From positions 310,001 through 374,000 of the forward strand of contig CAWKOH010000005.1 of NCBI GenBank assembly GCA_963851245.1: a stretch of 64,000 nucleotides of DNA, in the 5' to 3' direction. Made by a program: the position numbers and the translations under genes. Below the pieces are notes generated by a model that was not told the origin of the DNA, searched no databases, and saw nothing but the letters and a program-made list of their open reading frames with translations. This DNA is from CAWKOH01 sp963851245 (GTDB lineage: Bacteria > Actinomycetota > Acidimicrobiia > Acidimicrobiales > Palsa-688). This document shows, in pieces, positions 1-8,584 of the stretch. Positions within the stretch are counted from its first letter, which is position 1. The number at the start of each line of letters is the position of its first letter.

Positions 1-649
1 TGTGGAAATTGACGGAGAGCTCCATGTCCTGGGCGGTAGCCCAAAAGGGATCCCAGTGTGAGTCATCGAGGTTCGGTAGGTCGAAGTCGGCCATCCGGGC
101 CGGGAAGACGATGCCCTTGTGGCCGGCGTTCGCGGATCGGGACATCTCGAGCAGCGTGGCATCGAGATCCCAGAAGGGCAACGTCATCAGCGGCACATAG
201 CGTTCTGGCGCCGCCATCTGCCAGTCGATGAGAAAGTCGTTGTACGCCCTCACACAAGAGAGGACCAGTTCCGGGTCACCCATCGTGTTGAGGTACTGGT
301 TTACGGCGAAGATCCCGATGTTGGGGTAGAGCACCTGCGCCCAGATCCCAAACTCGTCCAGGTGCTCGACGCGCCTGACGGGGTCGAAGTTACGTGGATC
401 GGAGTCAGCCAGTCGGTGCGGATGGTCGGGGGGATGCTCATGCCATCGGGCCCCTGAGGCAAGCCCGGCCGCGTAGAGCCGGGTGTCGCCGAAATACCAG
501 AGCTCCTCTTGTGACTCCTCGTCCCACTTGACGTGGGGAACCCGATCGCCCCATCTCTCTACTGATACCCGGGACGTCCAGAGGTCGGGTGGTTCGATGA
601 TGTGCGTGTCGGCATCGATGATGGGGATGGCGCTGATATCGGTTGTCAC
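1..649 (-). CDS. amidohydrolase_2 family protein, C-terminus outside the window
   Basis: The first 216 codons of a TIM-barrel amidohydrolase_2 protein (metal-dependent hydrolase or decarboxylase superfamily). The N-terminus reads IIDADTHIIEPPDLW, the family's D-x-D-x-H metal-site entry, and is closely related to the amidohydrolases at 32609 and 33796. An internal segment IWAQVLYPNIGIF matches the same paralogues. I chose the GTG start at 649 because it overlaps the TGA stop of the upstream gene (GTGA), implying translational coupling. It is the last visible gene of the minus-strand catabolic operon that begins near 6900. The rest of the barrel, including the late catalytic Asp, lies beyond base 1, so activity cannot be judged. 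The substrate is unknown; a cyclic or CoA-linked intermediate is inferred from the neighbours. Confidence 0.85.
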   Translation of the reverse strand, partial: MTTDISAIPIIDADTHIIEPPDLWTSRVSVERWGDRVPHVKWDEESQEELWYFGDTRLYAAGLASGARWHEHPPDHPHRLADSDPRNFDPVRRVEHLDEFGIWAQVLYPNIGIFAVNQYLNTMGDPELVLSCVRAYNDFLIDWQMAAPERYVPLMTLPFWDLDATLLEMSRSANAGHKGIVFPARMADFDLPNLDDSHWDPFWATAQDMELSVNFH

Positions 650-1539
650 CTGATGTGCTCCCTTGCGCTTCTGGGCTCGAGTTTGAAGACTCTCATAGCG
701 TTCTCACGGAGGAACTTTGACCAGACGTGATCCCGGAACGGGACCTGCGGCATCTCGGTGAAGATCCGTTCCAGCGAGAGGCCCGACGGAAAGTAGCCCG
801 CGTACATGACCTTGTCTGCGCCTCGGGTATTGGCGTAGTCGACTACGGCCCTGGGGTAGTAGCGGGGAGCGAATGCGCTGGTCGAGTAGTAGAGGTTGGG
901 CCACTTGAGAAGAAGCTTGACGGCCAGGTCTACCCACGGCTCGCAGCCGTGGCGGGTCACGAGCCGGAGCTCCGGAAAGTCGTAGCAGACCGTGTCCAGC
1001 CGCTCGACCCGCTGGCAATCCAGAGGGAAGCGGGGGCCAGGTACGCCGGCGTTGACACAGATGGGGATGTCCAGTTCGACGCACTTGGCATAGAAGGGGT
1101 ACATCTTCGCGTCGTCGATTGGAACCTGCGGGGAGTAGCCGGCAGGAAAGGCAGTTGCTGCCACGACGCCGAGTTCCCGTACCGCTTTCTCAAGGAGCCG
1201 AACTCCCGGCGCGCCCAGGTTGGGATCGACATGCCAGCTCCCGAAAAAGCGATCGGGGTACGCCTCTACCAGGCCTCGGCCCACAGGCTCGTCGAACGTG
1301 ACCGGGACCATTCCGCGTTCGACCCCGAAGCGATCCATCTCCTCGACGGCTACCGCGTCGAATCCGGCCGTCGTGATCTCGGGCGGGTTCTTGTACATAT
1401 AACCGGCACCGTGACGGAATGATCCCTTGCTCTCCTCATCTTTTAGGAGGGCGGAGTAGGTTCTGACCCACTGAGTACGGTCGTCGAGCGGAATACCCAT
1501 CATCAGGTCGATCACTCCGACTCCCTCCGGCATGGTCAT
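646..1539 (-). CDS. amidohydrolase_2 family protein with altered metal-site residues
   Basis: A 297-residue TIM-barrel protein of the amidohydrolase_2 family. Family-like features are the segment RHGCEPWVDLAVKLLLKWPN, where members usually have a conserved His-Gly-Gly and a K-P-N strand, and a C-terminal NAMRVFKLE helix. The usual N-terminal D-x-H-x-H is replaced by VIDLMMGIP, and the late catalytic T-D-Y-P is replaced by AGYFP, so the normal metal ligands look absent. It may be metal-independent, use a different chemistry, or be a non-catalytic partner of the next gene. It overlaps that gene by 4 bases and follows the cyclase-family gene by 18 bases, so it is surely co-transcribed. The fold assignment is good; the reaction is unknown. 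Confidence 0.8.
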   Translation of the reverse strand: MTMPEGVGVIDLMMGIPLDDRTQWVRTYSALLKDEESKGSFRHGAGYMYKNPPEITTAGFDAVAVEEMDRFGVERGMVPVTFDEPVGRGLVEAYPDRFFGSWHVDPNLGAPGVRLLEKAVRELGVVAATAFPAGYSPQVPIDDAKMYPFYAKCVELDIPICVNAGVPGPRFPLDCQRVERLDTVCYDFPELRLVTRHGCEPWVDLAVKLLLKWPNLYYSTSAFAPRYYPRAVVDYANTRGADKVMYAGYFPSGLSLERIFTEMPQVPFRDHVWSKFLRENAMRVFKLEPRSAREHIR

Positions 1540-1557
1540 GGCGCTTCTACCAGTCGC

Positions 1558-2526
1558 TCAGAAGACGGCCAGCGGATTGACAGGAGACCCGGTCGCGCCG
1601 ACGAATGGAAGTGGCGCAACCACATACTGGAATTCGTTGGTCCCAAGCTCGGCACACGTCGAGGCCAGGCTCTCCAGGTTGCAATTGTCGAGGAGCCACA
1701 GGCCCATGGCGGCTATCCCGACCGCGTGGATCGGTATCCGCACCCGGTCGTAACCGGACGGGATCACATCCGTGGCAGTGTCCGCACTGATCAAGGATAT
1801 GTCGCGTCGGTGGAACCAGGGCAAACACGAGGCGTGCCAACCGGCACGCCCGACGTGGTGGACCTTGTCCGGGCCGTTCGCGAGCCGTCTGGCCCCGTAC
1901 CCGGTCCGGAGCAATAGGGCGTCGCCCGGGCGAACCTCAGTGCCGGTCTCATCCAGGATGGTTTCGACCTCGTCGGGTGTCACGTATTCGCCCGGGTCGA
2001 GCCATTCGACTCCCCGATGACGCGCTACATCCAGTAGCACTCCTCTGGTGATGATCCCCTCCCGGGCGTTGGTTACGGCGTGCGCGGTGGCCCCAAAGCT
2101 GGATGAGACCAGCTCCGCGGGTAAGTCGTTGTACATCCTGGAATCCCAGAAGATGTGCGAGAGGGCGTCGAGATGGGTGATCCGGAACCCGTGGTAGACC
2201 ATGCCGAGGAACTCGGAGACCCCCGCCTGCCGGTCGGTCGGGAGGATGCCTTGTGGCAGCAAGCGGTGCTCATCCTTGAGACCCTGGCCAGTTGTGATCA
2301 TGTAACGCTGGGGGGGCCAAACAACGTCATCGTCCTGGAGGGCAGTGTCGATATCCCACGAGCAAGACACCACCCGGCCGGTGCGAACAAGTTGGGCGGC
2401 TTCCACCCGCTTGGCGTCGGTTATGAAATTAAGGGTGCCTAACACGTCGTCGGGTCCCCATCGACCCCAGTTAGAGAGTGACTCGAAGTAATCGAGGACT
2501 TCTGCTTCCGTGGGTACTGCGGTCAC
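1558..2526 (-). CDS. cyclase family protein (kynurenine formamidase-like hydrolase)
   Basis: A 322-residue protein of the cyclase family (Pfam Cyclase), whose best-known members are metal-dependent formamidases and hydrolases such as KynB. The signature metal motif is visible around residues 115-130 as HGFRITHLDALSHI, with the H-x-D and second His in the expected order. A later segment, HASCLPWFHRRDISLISADTA, matches the conserved C-terminal part of the larger actinobacterial members. It lies between the acyl-CoA synthetase gene (27 bases upstream) and two amidohydrolases in one minus-strand operon. It probably hydrolyses a ring or a C-C/C-N bond of a cyclic intermediate in that pathway. This is not the tryptophan pathway enzyme by context. 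The family call is firm; the substrate is unknown. Confidence 0.85.
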   Translation of the reverse strand: MTAVPTEAEVLDYFESLSNWGRWGPDDVLGTLNFITDAKRVEAAQLVRTGRVVSCSWDIDTALQDDDVVWPPQRYMITTGQGLKDEHRLLPQGILPTDRQAGVSEFLGMVYHGFRITHLDALSHIFWDSRMYNDLPAELVSSSFGATAHAVTNAREGIITRGVLLDVARHRGVEWLDPGEYVTPDEVETILDETGTEVRPGDALLLRTGYGARRLANGPDKVHHVGRAGWHASCLPWFHRRDISLISADTATDVIPSGYDRVRIPIHAVGIAAMGLWLLDNCNLESLASTCAELGTNEFQYVVAPLPFVGATGSPVNPLAVF

Positions 2527-2553
2527 ATGAATCTCCTTTCATCTCCCCTGCGA

Positions 2554-4107
2554 TCACTCTGCAGCCGCCGGAGTCGCCATCTCCTGATATCGGGCGCGAA
2601 GTTCTCGTTTGAGCAACTTTCCGGTCCGGTGGCGGGGCAGGGCGTCGACGAGGTCTACCGAGCGGGGGCACTTGTAGTGCGCGATTCGTTCTCTGCAGAA
2701 CTCGATCAGTTGCTGGGGAAGGTCATCTGGCGGCCAGCCCCCGGTAGGTACAACGATCGCTTTGACCTCCTCACTGAACTCTTCGTTCGGCACGCCGATG
2801 ACCGCCACGTCATCCACCGCGGGATGCTGGCTGAGCGCCTCCTCGACTTCGCGTGGATAAATGTTTACTCCGCCCGAAACAATCACGTCGGCGACCCGGT
2901 CAGTCAGATACAGATAACCCTCGGCATCGAGGTAGCCCACATCACCGAGCGTGCTCCAGCCGTCATTGATGTAGGCGCTCGCCGTTTTGACCGGATCGTT
3001 GTGGTATTCGAACGGACGACCCCCCGAGAAGTACACAGTTCCAGACTCACCCGTAGCGACCTCCTTCCCGTCGTCGTCAAGAACGTGAATCTCGCCGAAG
3101 ACCGGACGTCCGACCGACCCAGGATGGCCCAGGGCCTCCGCAGAACTGATGCTGGTCATCCCGTTTCCTTCTGTCCCGCCGTAGGTCTCGGTGATGATTG
3201 GCCCCCACCATTTGATCATCGCTTCTTTGACCGATGCCGAGCACGGTCCCGAGCCGAGGGTGGCCCCGATCATCGACCCGATGTCCGTTCCCTTCCGCTG
3301 GTGCTCGGGCAGGCGCAGAAGCCGGATGAACATGGTGGGAACCCACAGGCTGTGTGTGATCCGGTAGCGCTCGATGGCGTCGAGAGCGCTCTGCGCCTCG
3401 AACCGTTCCATGACCACGACGCTGGCCCCCAGCCCCAGGCACATCATCAGGCGGGTCAACCCCGAGGAGTGATACAGCGGGGCCGTGATGAGCGCCACGC
3501 TCTCGCCGGTCAACCCGTAGGCATCAGCTACGGTCGGAGAAACGCCGAACAGCGTGGATCCCGAGGGCAGGTGGGTCAGTGGCCGCTGGATGCCTTTCGG
3601 GCGACCCGTGGTGCCAGAGGAGTAGATCATCGCACTGCCCTCCTCCTCCCCGCATAGAGGCCCGTCTGAGAATGCCCGGAGTGCATCGTCATAGGATTCG
3701 AAGCCGGGCGCCACTCCATCGACCATGATCCAACGGGCCACATTTGGGCATTCAGGTCTAAGCAGGCTGGCCACGTCCTGCTGCCGGGGCGTGGTGAATA
3801 CGACTCGCGCCCCGCTGTCATTGATGACGAAGGCAGCCTCGCCGACCTTGAGTTGGACGTTAACGGGCGTGAAGTAGACGCCGCTACGGAATGCGGCCCA
3901 GCAGATCTCCGCAAATCGCAGGTGATTTCCCATGAAAAGGGCCACGCCGCCCTTCACATCCTGGATGAGACGGGCAGCTTGTCGGGATCTGCGTTCGAGT
4001 TCGAAGTAGGTGATGCCTTGGCCGGCGGGCTCGATGATCACCGCCGGCTTGTCAGGGTGTACCGCCGCGTGTCGTCCGACAGTCAGCGGCCTGTTGCTCG
4101 ACGCCAT
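2554..4107 (-). CDS. AMP-forming acyl-CoA synthetase (FadD-like)
   Basis: A 517-residue acyl-adenylate/CoA ligase of the ANL superfamily that activates a carboxylic acid with ATP and transfers it to CoA. The core motifs are all present: the phosphate loop YSSGTTGRPKG at about residues 162-172, ETYGGTEGNG, the hinge region LGDVGYLDAEGYLYLTDR, VSGGVNIYPREVE, and the C-terminal lysine motif HRTGKLLKREL. The open frame extends upstream to 4260, but I chose the ATG at 4107 because GAGAGG sits just upstream and the protein then starts MASSNRPLTVG, as family members do. It follows the acyl-CoA dehydrogenase by 43 bases. It probably activates the substrate or a ring-cleavage product of this operon. 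Confidence 0.92.
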   Translation of the reverse strand: MASSNRPLTVGRHAAVHPDKPAVIIEPAGQGITYFELERRSRQAARLIQDVKGGVALFMGNHLRFAEICWAAFRSGVYFTPVNVQLKVGEAAFVINDSGARVVFTTPRQQDVASLLRPECPNVARWIMVDGVAPGFESYDDALRAFSDGPLCGEEEGSAMIYSSGTTGRPKGIQRPLTHLPSGSTLFGVSPTVADAYGLTGESVALITAPLYHSSGLTRLMMCLGLGASVVVMERFEAQSALDAIERYRITHSLWVPTMFIRLLRLPEHQRKGTDIGSMIGATLGSGPCSASVKEAMIKWWGPIITETYGGTEGNGMTSISSAEALGHPGSVGRPVFGEIHVLDDDGKEVATGESGTVYFSGGRPFEYHNDPVKTASAYINDGWSTLGDVGYLDAEGYLYLTDRVADVIVSGGVNIYPREVEEALSQHPAVDDVAVIGVPNEEFSEEVKAIVVPTGGWPPDDLPQQLIEFCRERIAHYKCPRSVDLVDALPRHRTGKLLKRELRARYQEMATPAAAE

Positions 4108-4150
4108 GATGAGTCCTCTCGTGAAACGGCGGCCGTCAGAAGAGCATTCC

Positions 4151-5449
4151 TCACTTGGCCACAGGTCGCGGCTCCCGCGGCAGTCCGAGCGCTCGCTCCG
4201 CGATGGAGTTGAGCACCACCTCGTCGGTACCGCCCCCAATGTGGGGACCAGGTGCACCAAGAACGAAGGGCAGCCAGTTGTCCGCCCATTTCGTACCGGT
4301 CTGTGCGGTCATTCGAGGGCCGAGAAGGCAGGCGACCAGGTTGGCCGACGCGGTGAGATGACGGGCGACCAACAACTTCCCGATCCCGGGTGCCGCGACA
4401 GCAGAGGGGTCGGACCCAGGCACAGTTCTCAATCGACTCATTGTCCACCTAATCGCCATATGCCTGGAGTAGCAGTCAGCTAGTTCTTGTCGAATCACCG
4501 GATCAGAGGTCCGGCCCGCCAGCCCCGCCAGGGCTCGCATCCGATCGGGGCCGGCGATCTCCGCAAGACCCCCGGCCCGGTAACGTTGGCTTTGGGAAAT
4601 GGCGGATCTCTCACGGGTCAGTGTCGACATCGCGACCTCCCAACCCTGTCCGATCTGCCCCAGACGGAAGCTGTCGGAGATACCCACGTCATCGAGAAAT
4701 ACCTCGTTGAAGGGCTCCTCCCCATTCATCTGACGTAGGGGTCTCACCGTCACGCCCGGAGCGTGGATGTCGAGGACGAAAGCCGTGATTCCCCTATGGC
4801 GCGACTCCTCCGTGCCGGTGCGGGCCAGGAGCAAGCCGAAATCGGCGACGTGGGCCCTCGAGGTCCACACCTTCTCGCCACTTATGACCCACTGTCCATC
4901 CGACCTGGTGGCCCGGGTTCGGATTGCTGCCAGATCCGATCCGGCATTCGGCTCGCTGAAGAGCTGGCAGCAGATCTTCTCGCCCCGATAGATGGCAGGG
5001 AGCAGGTCAACGCGAGCTCGGTCCGACCCGTACTGAAGGATGGCTGGACCGACAAACTCCAGGCCGGGGGTAAACGGATCGTCCTCCGGGCAATCGAACA
5101 GGGACTCCAACTGGTCGTATGTCGCTTCAAACAGTGCCGGTAATCCAGCTCCTCCGTACTCGATCGGTCCGCTGAGCCAACCGAACCCGGCGTCGTACTT
5201 CGTAGCCCGCCACGCCTTGGCTCTCGCAATCCTGTCCTGCTCTGACGCCCGGCTGCTGAACAGTGACACTGGCCGGTCGAGGAAATCCAGACCGGCACTC
5301 ACTTGTTCTGCGGCTCGGCGCGGTGCGTGCTGTTCCAAGAAGGCCAGGGCGCGGCCGGTGAACTCGGCGAGGGCGTCAAGCTCTGTGGAGATGAAAGCGG
5401 CGGCTCCTTCTCGAGCCTCACTCTCACCGATGGCGCTCACCATGCTCAA
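4151..5449 (-). CDS. acyl-CoA dehydrogenase family protein
   Basis: A 432-residue FAD-dependent acyl-CoA dehydrogenase. The middle domain shows SGEKVWTSRAHVADFGLLL and the C-terminal domain ends with GGGTDEVVLNSIAERALGLP, the usual FAD/CoA-binding tail. The position that carries the catalytic Glu in medium-chain enzymes (just before the G-T) is Gly here. The base may therefore be elsewhere, as in other branches of the family, or the protein may need a partner subunit. It would introduce an alpha-beta double bond into a CoA ester, passing electrons to an electron-transfer flavoprotein. It lies between the substrate-binding lipoprotein gene and the acyl-CoA synthetase, on the same strand. Confidence 0.92.
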   Translation of the reverse strand: MSMVSAIGESEAREGAAAFISTELDALAEFTGRALAFLEQHAPRRAAEQVSAGLDFLDRPVSLFSSRASEQDRIARAKAWRATKYDAGFGWLSGPIEYGGAGLPALFEATYDQLESLFDCPEDDPFTPGLEFVGPAILQYGSDRARVDLLPAIYRGEKICCQLFSEPNAGSDLAAIRTRATRSDGQWVISGEKVWTSRAHVADFGLLLARTGTEESRHRGITAFVLDIHAPGVTVRPLRQMNGEEPFNEVFLDDVGISDSFRLGQIGQGWEVAMSTLTRERSAISQSQRYRAGGLAEIAGPDRMRALAGLAGRTSDPVIRQELADCYSRHMAIRWTMSRLRTVPGSDPSAVAAPGIGKLLVARHLTASANLVACLLGPRMTAQTGTKWADNWLPFVLGAPGPHIGGGTDEVVLNSIAERALGLPREPRPVAK

Positions 5450-5517
5450 TCTTGCCGACGTCCCGCCATGCCCGCAAGATCCCCTGAGATGGCCCCCCTA
5501 GGAAGCCGCTGGTTGCA

Positions 5518-6900
5518 TCATGAACCTGAGCCCGTGTAGGGGACCCAGGTCCCGTTGCACTCGAAACCCGAAGTGGCCGGATCGGTCCGGACGAAGCTCG
5601 TGCCCTTCACAGAGACGATCACGGTGCAAACGGAGATCTTGTGCTGGCCGATGTTCTCCGTGGGCAGCAGCCCGTTGGCGGTGAAGCCGGTGATGCCCTT
5701 AAGAGCCGACGTAAGGCTGGCCTGGGTCGGGTTGCTGCCCGCCTTCTCCAGAGCCTGCTGGAAAAGCAGGCCGGCGGCCCAGCCGTCCACCACGAAGAGG
5801 TTCATGGTGGCGCCCGGTTTGGCCTTCTGCAGCCACTGAGTCATGGTCCCGATCTCGGGAACCTGGCTGTCGTCTTGACCCAGGTACATGGCGCCCTCGA
5901 GGTCGATTACCAGGTTGCTGGCGTAGGACGGGTTGCCGAGCAGCTTGAAGAATGACGTGTCGTAAGCGGTCCCATTGATCACCGCCTTGGGGTGGAAGTT
6001 CTGCTGGGCGGCCTGGTTCAAGAAGTCGGCGATATTGCCCACGGCGTCGTTGGTCTCGTCGACGACCTGGACGCCCTCGTTCTTCATGCGCAGGATGTCC
6101 GCCGTGTAGTTGGTTTCCAGGGGCGAGAACCCCCGGTTGTAGATGATCTTGTAGCCGATGGCCTTCATGGCGTTGGATTGCTCGGCGAAGGTGAACTGAT
6201 CCGGCGAACCCCACAATGAAGCGGTGTGCTGCACGGCTGAGAGCCCGTACTTGTCCTTCACGTACTGGTAGACGCTCGTAGAAGCACCGGGCGTGCTGGG
6301 AAGCGGTGACCATACGTTCGGATAGGGGTCCAGTGCCGGGTTGAGGATGGCGGCCTCGATGTCGGGCAGCCCGGGGTTGGCCTTCAGGGTCTGTTCGCCG
6401 CAGGCGTCGACCAGGCTGAAGGTGCCCACCAGGGCGAACGAGTCGCCCGCCAGGCTCTTGATGCCGTTCGTGTAGTTGGTGCAGTTGAGACCGGAGTCGA
6501 CGAACTTGACGTTCACCTTGCGGCCGTTGATCCCGCCCGTGGAGTTGACATAGGCGGCCCAGGCGGCCAGCCCGTTCTCCGCCCCCTGGAACAGCCCGGG
6601 CACCGGGCCCGACACATCAGCCAGCTGACCGATGGTCACCGAGTTGGCCGTGATGCCGGTGGTCCCCCCGCCTGGACTGGCCGGGGCCGATCCGGCCGCA
6701 CTCGACGCGGGTGACGACCCCGCCGGCGCCGCTGTGGTCGACGACGAACTGGCCGATTTCGAACTGCTACTGCAGCCCGCCGCTATGAAGGCGGCGGCCA
6801 CGACGATCGCCGCCGCAGCCCGGATCCGGGACCGACGTCTCCCTCTCAAGGCCGTACCGGCCACGTCCACGAACAGTGTGAACTTCGCATCGCTCCGCAT
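5518..6900 (-). CDS. ABC transporter substrate-binding lipoprotein (branched-chain amino acid type)
   Basis: A 460-residue type I periplasmic-binding fold protein (Peripla_BP_6, LivK-like). It has an unusually long positively charged leader, a hydrophobic stretch and a lipobox ending IAAGC with the acylated Cys at residue 43. A low-complexity Ser/Ala linker follows, then the folded domain starting TANSVTIGQLADVSG. No permease or ATPase genes accompany it, so it is an orphan receptor that must share transporter components encoded elsewhere or act as a sensor. In actinobacteria such orphans often sit with catabolic operons for organic acids; here it is first in the acyl-CoA/amidohydrolase operon. 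That it binds this operon's substrate is inference. Confidence 0.9.
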   Translation of the reverse strand: MRSDAKFTLFVDVAGTALRGRRRSRIRAAAAIVVAAAFIAAGCSSSSKSASSSSTTAAPAGSSPASSAAGSAPASPGGGTTGITANSVTIGQLADVSGPVPGLFQGAENGLAAWAAYVNSTGGINGRKVNVKFVDSGLNCTNYTNGIKSLAGDSFALVGTFSLVDACGEQTLKANPGLPDIEAAILNPALDPYPNVWSPLPSTPGASTSVYQYVKDKYGLSAVQHTASLWGSPDQFTFAEQSNAMKAIGYKIIYNRGFSPLETNYTADILRMKNEGVQVVDETNDAVGNIADFLNQAAQQNFHPKAVINGTAYDTSFFKLLGNPSYASNLVIDLEGAMYLGQDDSQVPEIGTMTQWLQKAKPGATMNLFVVDGWAAGLLFQQALEKAGSNPTQASLTSALKGITGFTANGLLPTENIGQHKISVCTVIVSVKGTSFVRTDPATSGFECNGTWVPYTGSGS

Positions 6901-6956
6901 GCTCTCACATCCCCCCGATCGTTCAAGCTGGCCGTCATGATATCCGAGAGGTAGCC

Positions 6957-7923
6957 CTACCTCTGCGCGGCGATGAGAACGATCTTCCCTCGGGTGTGCC
7001 GTTGTTCAAGCAACTCGTAAGCCTGGCGTACATCTCTTAGAGCAAAAGTGGCTGCGACCGGAACTGCCAGCCGTCCGTGGTCGATCAGGGACGCGAGCTG
7101 TGATATGACCGAACCGACGTCGCCGACCGTTGCCATTCCGTCTACGTGAGCTCCCTGTCGAGCTCCGGCCTCCCAGTCGATGATCGTGTCCACTCGACCC
7201 GGCTTCAGGCCGAGTTCGTTTATAGCGAGGTCGACATAGCCACCGCCGAAGCAGTCGATGAAGGCGTCGATCCGGCCGCTCGCAGCTCGCGCGAAGGCGA
7301 TCTGCCAGACCTGCGCCATATGCGACCGGTGTGGCCCCCATAGACCTCAGCCAGTCTGAGTTCCCCGTTCCGGCGATGCCAATGACAGTGGCCCCCAGCT
7401 TGCGGGCGAGCTGAACGGCGATCGACCCCACCCCGCCCGCCGCTCCTGAGATGGCGATGACCTCGCCGGATCTCAGCCCGACGGACTTCACGGTTGCCCA
7501 CGCCGTAGTCCCGGCCACATACAGGGAGCCGGCCGCCTCCCATGGCACCCCCGGCGGCTTCGGCACGACCTGGTCGGCCGGCAGGCTCACCGCTTCGGCG
7601 TGACTCGACCTCTCGTCACTCCAACCGATGACCTCGTCACCGACAGCAACGCCAGCCACCCCCGCCCCGAGCTCGGCTACCACCCCGGCGAGATCGCTGC
7701 CCTCCCCGGAGGGGAATGTCGCCGGGAAGCGATCGTGCAGCAGTCCCTTGCGGATTGAGGCTTCACCCGGGTTGATCGCCGCCGCCACCACGTCAACTAC
7801 CACCCGGCCCGGTCCGGCATGGGGACGCGGCACCTCCACCACCTCGAGAACCTCGATATCCCCGTACCGATCGAAGCGAACCGCTTGGGTTGTCAAACCA
7901 GTCACCCGCGGTCCAACTCGCAT
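6957..7923 (-). pseudogene. zinc-free alcohol dehydrogenase / quinone oxidoreductase, frameshifted
   Basis: An MDR-superfamily NADPH quinone oxidoreductase (about 320 residues) split over two frames. The first frame gives the N-terminal GroES-like domain and the Rossmann motif SGAAGGVGSIAVQLARKLGA, then loses homology after GLADRLRA. The second frame resumes with SGRIDAFIDCFGGGYVDLAI and runs to the normal end RGKIVLIAAQR. One extra base near 7287 explains the break. It can be a real inactivation or a sequencing error; both halves have normal coding character and no other lesion. The start is uncertain: the ATG at 7923, or a GTG/TTG a few codons later. It is not obviously part of the operon to its left. 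Confidence 0.8.
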
Positions 7924-7994
7924 CCCGGTTCTGATATTCCACTCTCTGTTGACGGTGGGTCTTGGTTCGCTAAGCCGATGCCAGCAGTGTTGAG

Positions 7995-8201
7995 CTACTC
8001 CTCGTCGTCAACAGAAGCCAACCTTCGCCAGCGAAACCCGGCTCGGACAAGGAAGGCACCAATGACGATACAGAGACCGCCGATTACCGCCCACGCCGCC
8101 TCCCCGGTCATGAAGGAACCGCCGATGAGGCCGACCCCCTGGCCGAGCCAGATCACGCCGACCGCCAGGAATATGGCGCCAAGGGCGAAGAGGACGCGCA
8201 C
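7995..8201 (-). CDS. small two-helix membrane protein
   Basis: A 68-residue protein with two predicted transmembrane helices (about residues 3-26 and 36-56) and a charged C-terminal tail ending in acidic residues. It starts with GTG at 8201. No family is recognised. Similar short double-helix proteins are common next to redox and regulator genes in actinobacteria and are mostly uncharacterised. The coding call rests on the strongly hydrophobic pattern and GC-rich third positions. Confidence 0.55.
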   Translation of the reverse strand: MRVLFALGAIFLAVGVIWLGQGVGLIGGSFMTGEAAWAVIGGLCIVIGAFLVRAGFRWRRLASVDDEE

Positions 8202-8210
8202 ATGACCACG

Positions 8211-8514
8211 CTACGCTCCGCTGTCGGTCATGGTGACCCGTACGTGGTTGATCATGGCGACGTCGGGCCTGGCTGGTCCTTTCCGTTCAGGCGGCGGGAA
8301 CGGGACGTCGAGTCCGTGGGCGGCGATGCCGCTCAGCGCTCCGAAATCGGGGTTGGTCGGCTGTGTGGCGGAGGCCCACTGCCCTCGGGTCCGGTCTGGC
8401 GGAAGATCTCGTAGCTGCGGGTCTGCTCGCCCGAGGCGAGCACGGTGATCTATTCGCCGACCACCTTTAAGGGCGCGGGGCCTGGTCGGCTGAGACGACG
8501 AGCGGGTTGGACAT
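8211..8514 (-). pseudogene. decayed cupin-domain protein
   Basis: A remnant of a small cupin-domain protein. It begins MSNPLVVSADQAPRP at 8514, then shifts frame within a few bases and continues KVVGE, an in-frame TAG, then ITVLASGEQTRSYEIF and GPEGSGPPPHS. That is the start of the metal-binding cupin motif, after which the core of the barrel is missing. A third stretch, NPDFGALSGIAAHGLDVPFP, resembles the C-terminal tail of the same family and ends at the TAG at 8211. One frameshift, one nonsense codon and an internal deletion make this a real pseudogene rather than a sequencing artefact. It was divergent from the TetR gene and probably its regulatory target. Confidence 0.6.
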
Positions 8515-8584
8515 TCGGCTTGATCCCTTCATGCCCGCCGCCCGTTTATGTGTCGCTTGTTCGTTTATATGACTTATGTAATAT
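8515..8584. promoter_or_regulatory. AT-rich divergent promoter region with repeated GTTTAT motifs
   Basis: The spacer between the cupin remnant and the TetR gene is clearly richer in A/T than its surroundings. It contains two related copies, CGTTTATGTGTCGC and CGTTTATATGACTTA, followed by TAATATATGAC. The position suits a TetR operator overlapping two divergent promoters. Start sites cannot be assigned by eye. Confidence 0.4.
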
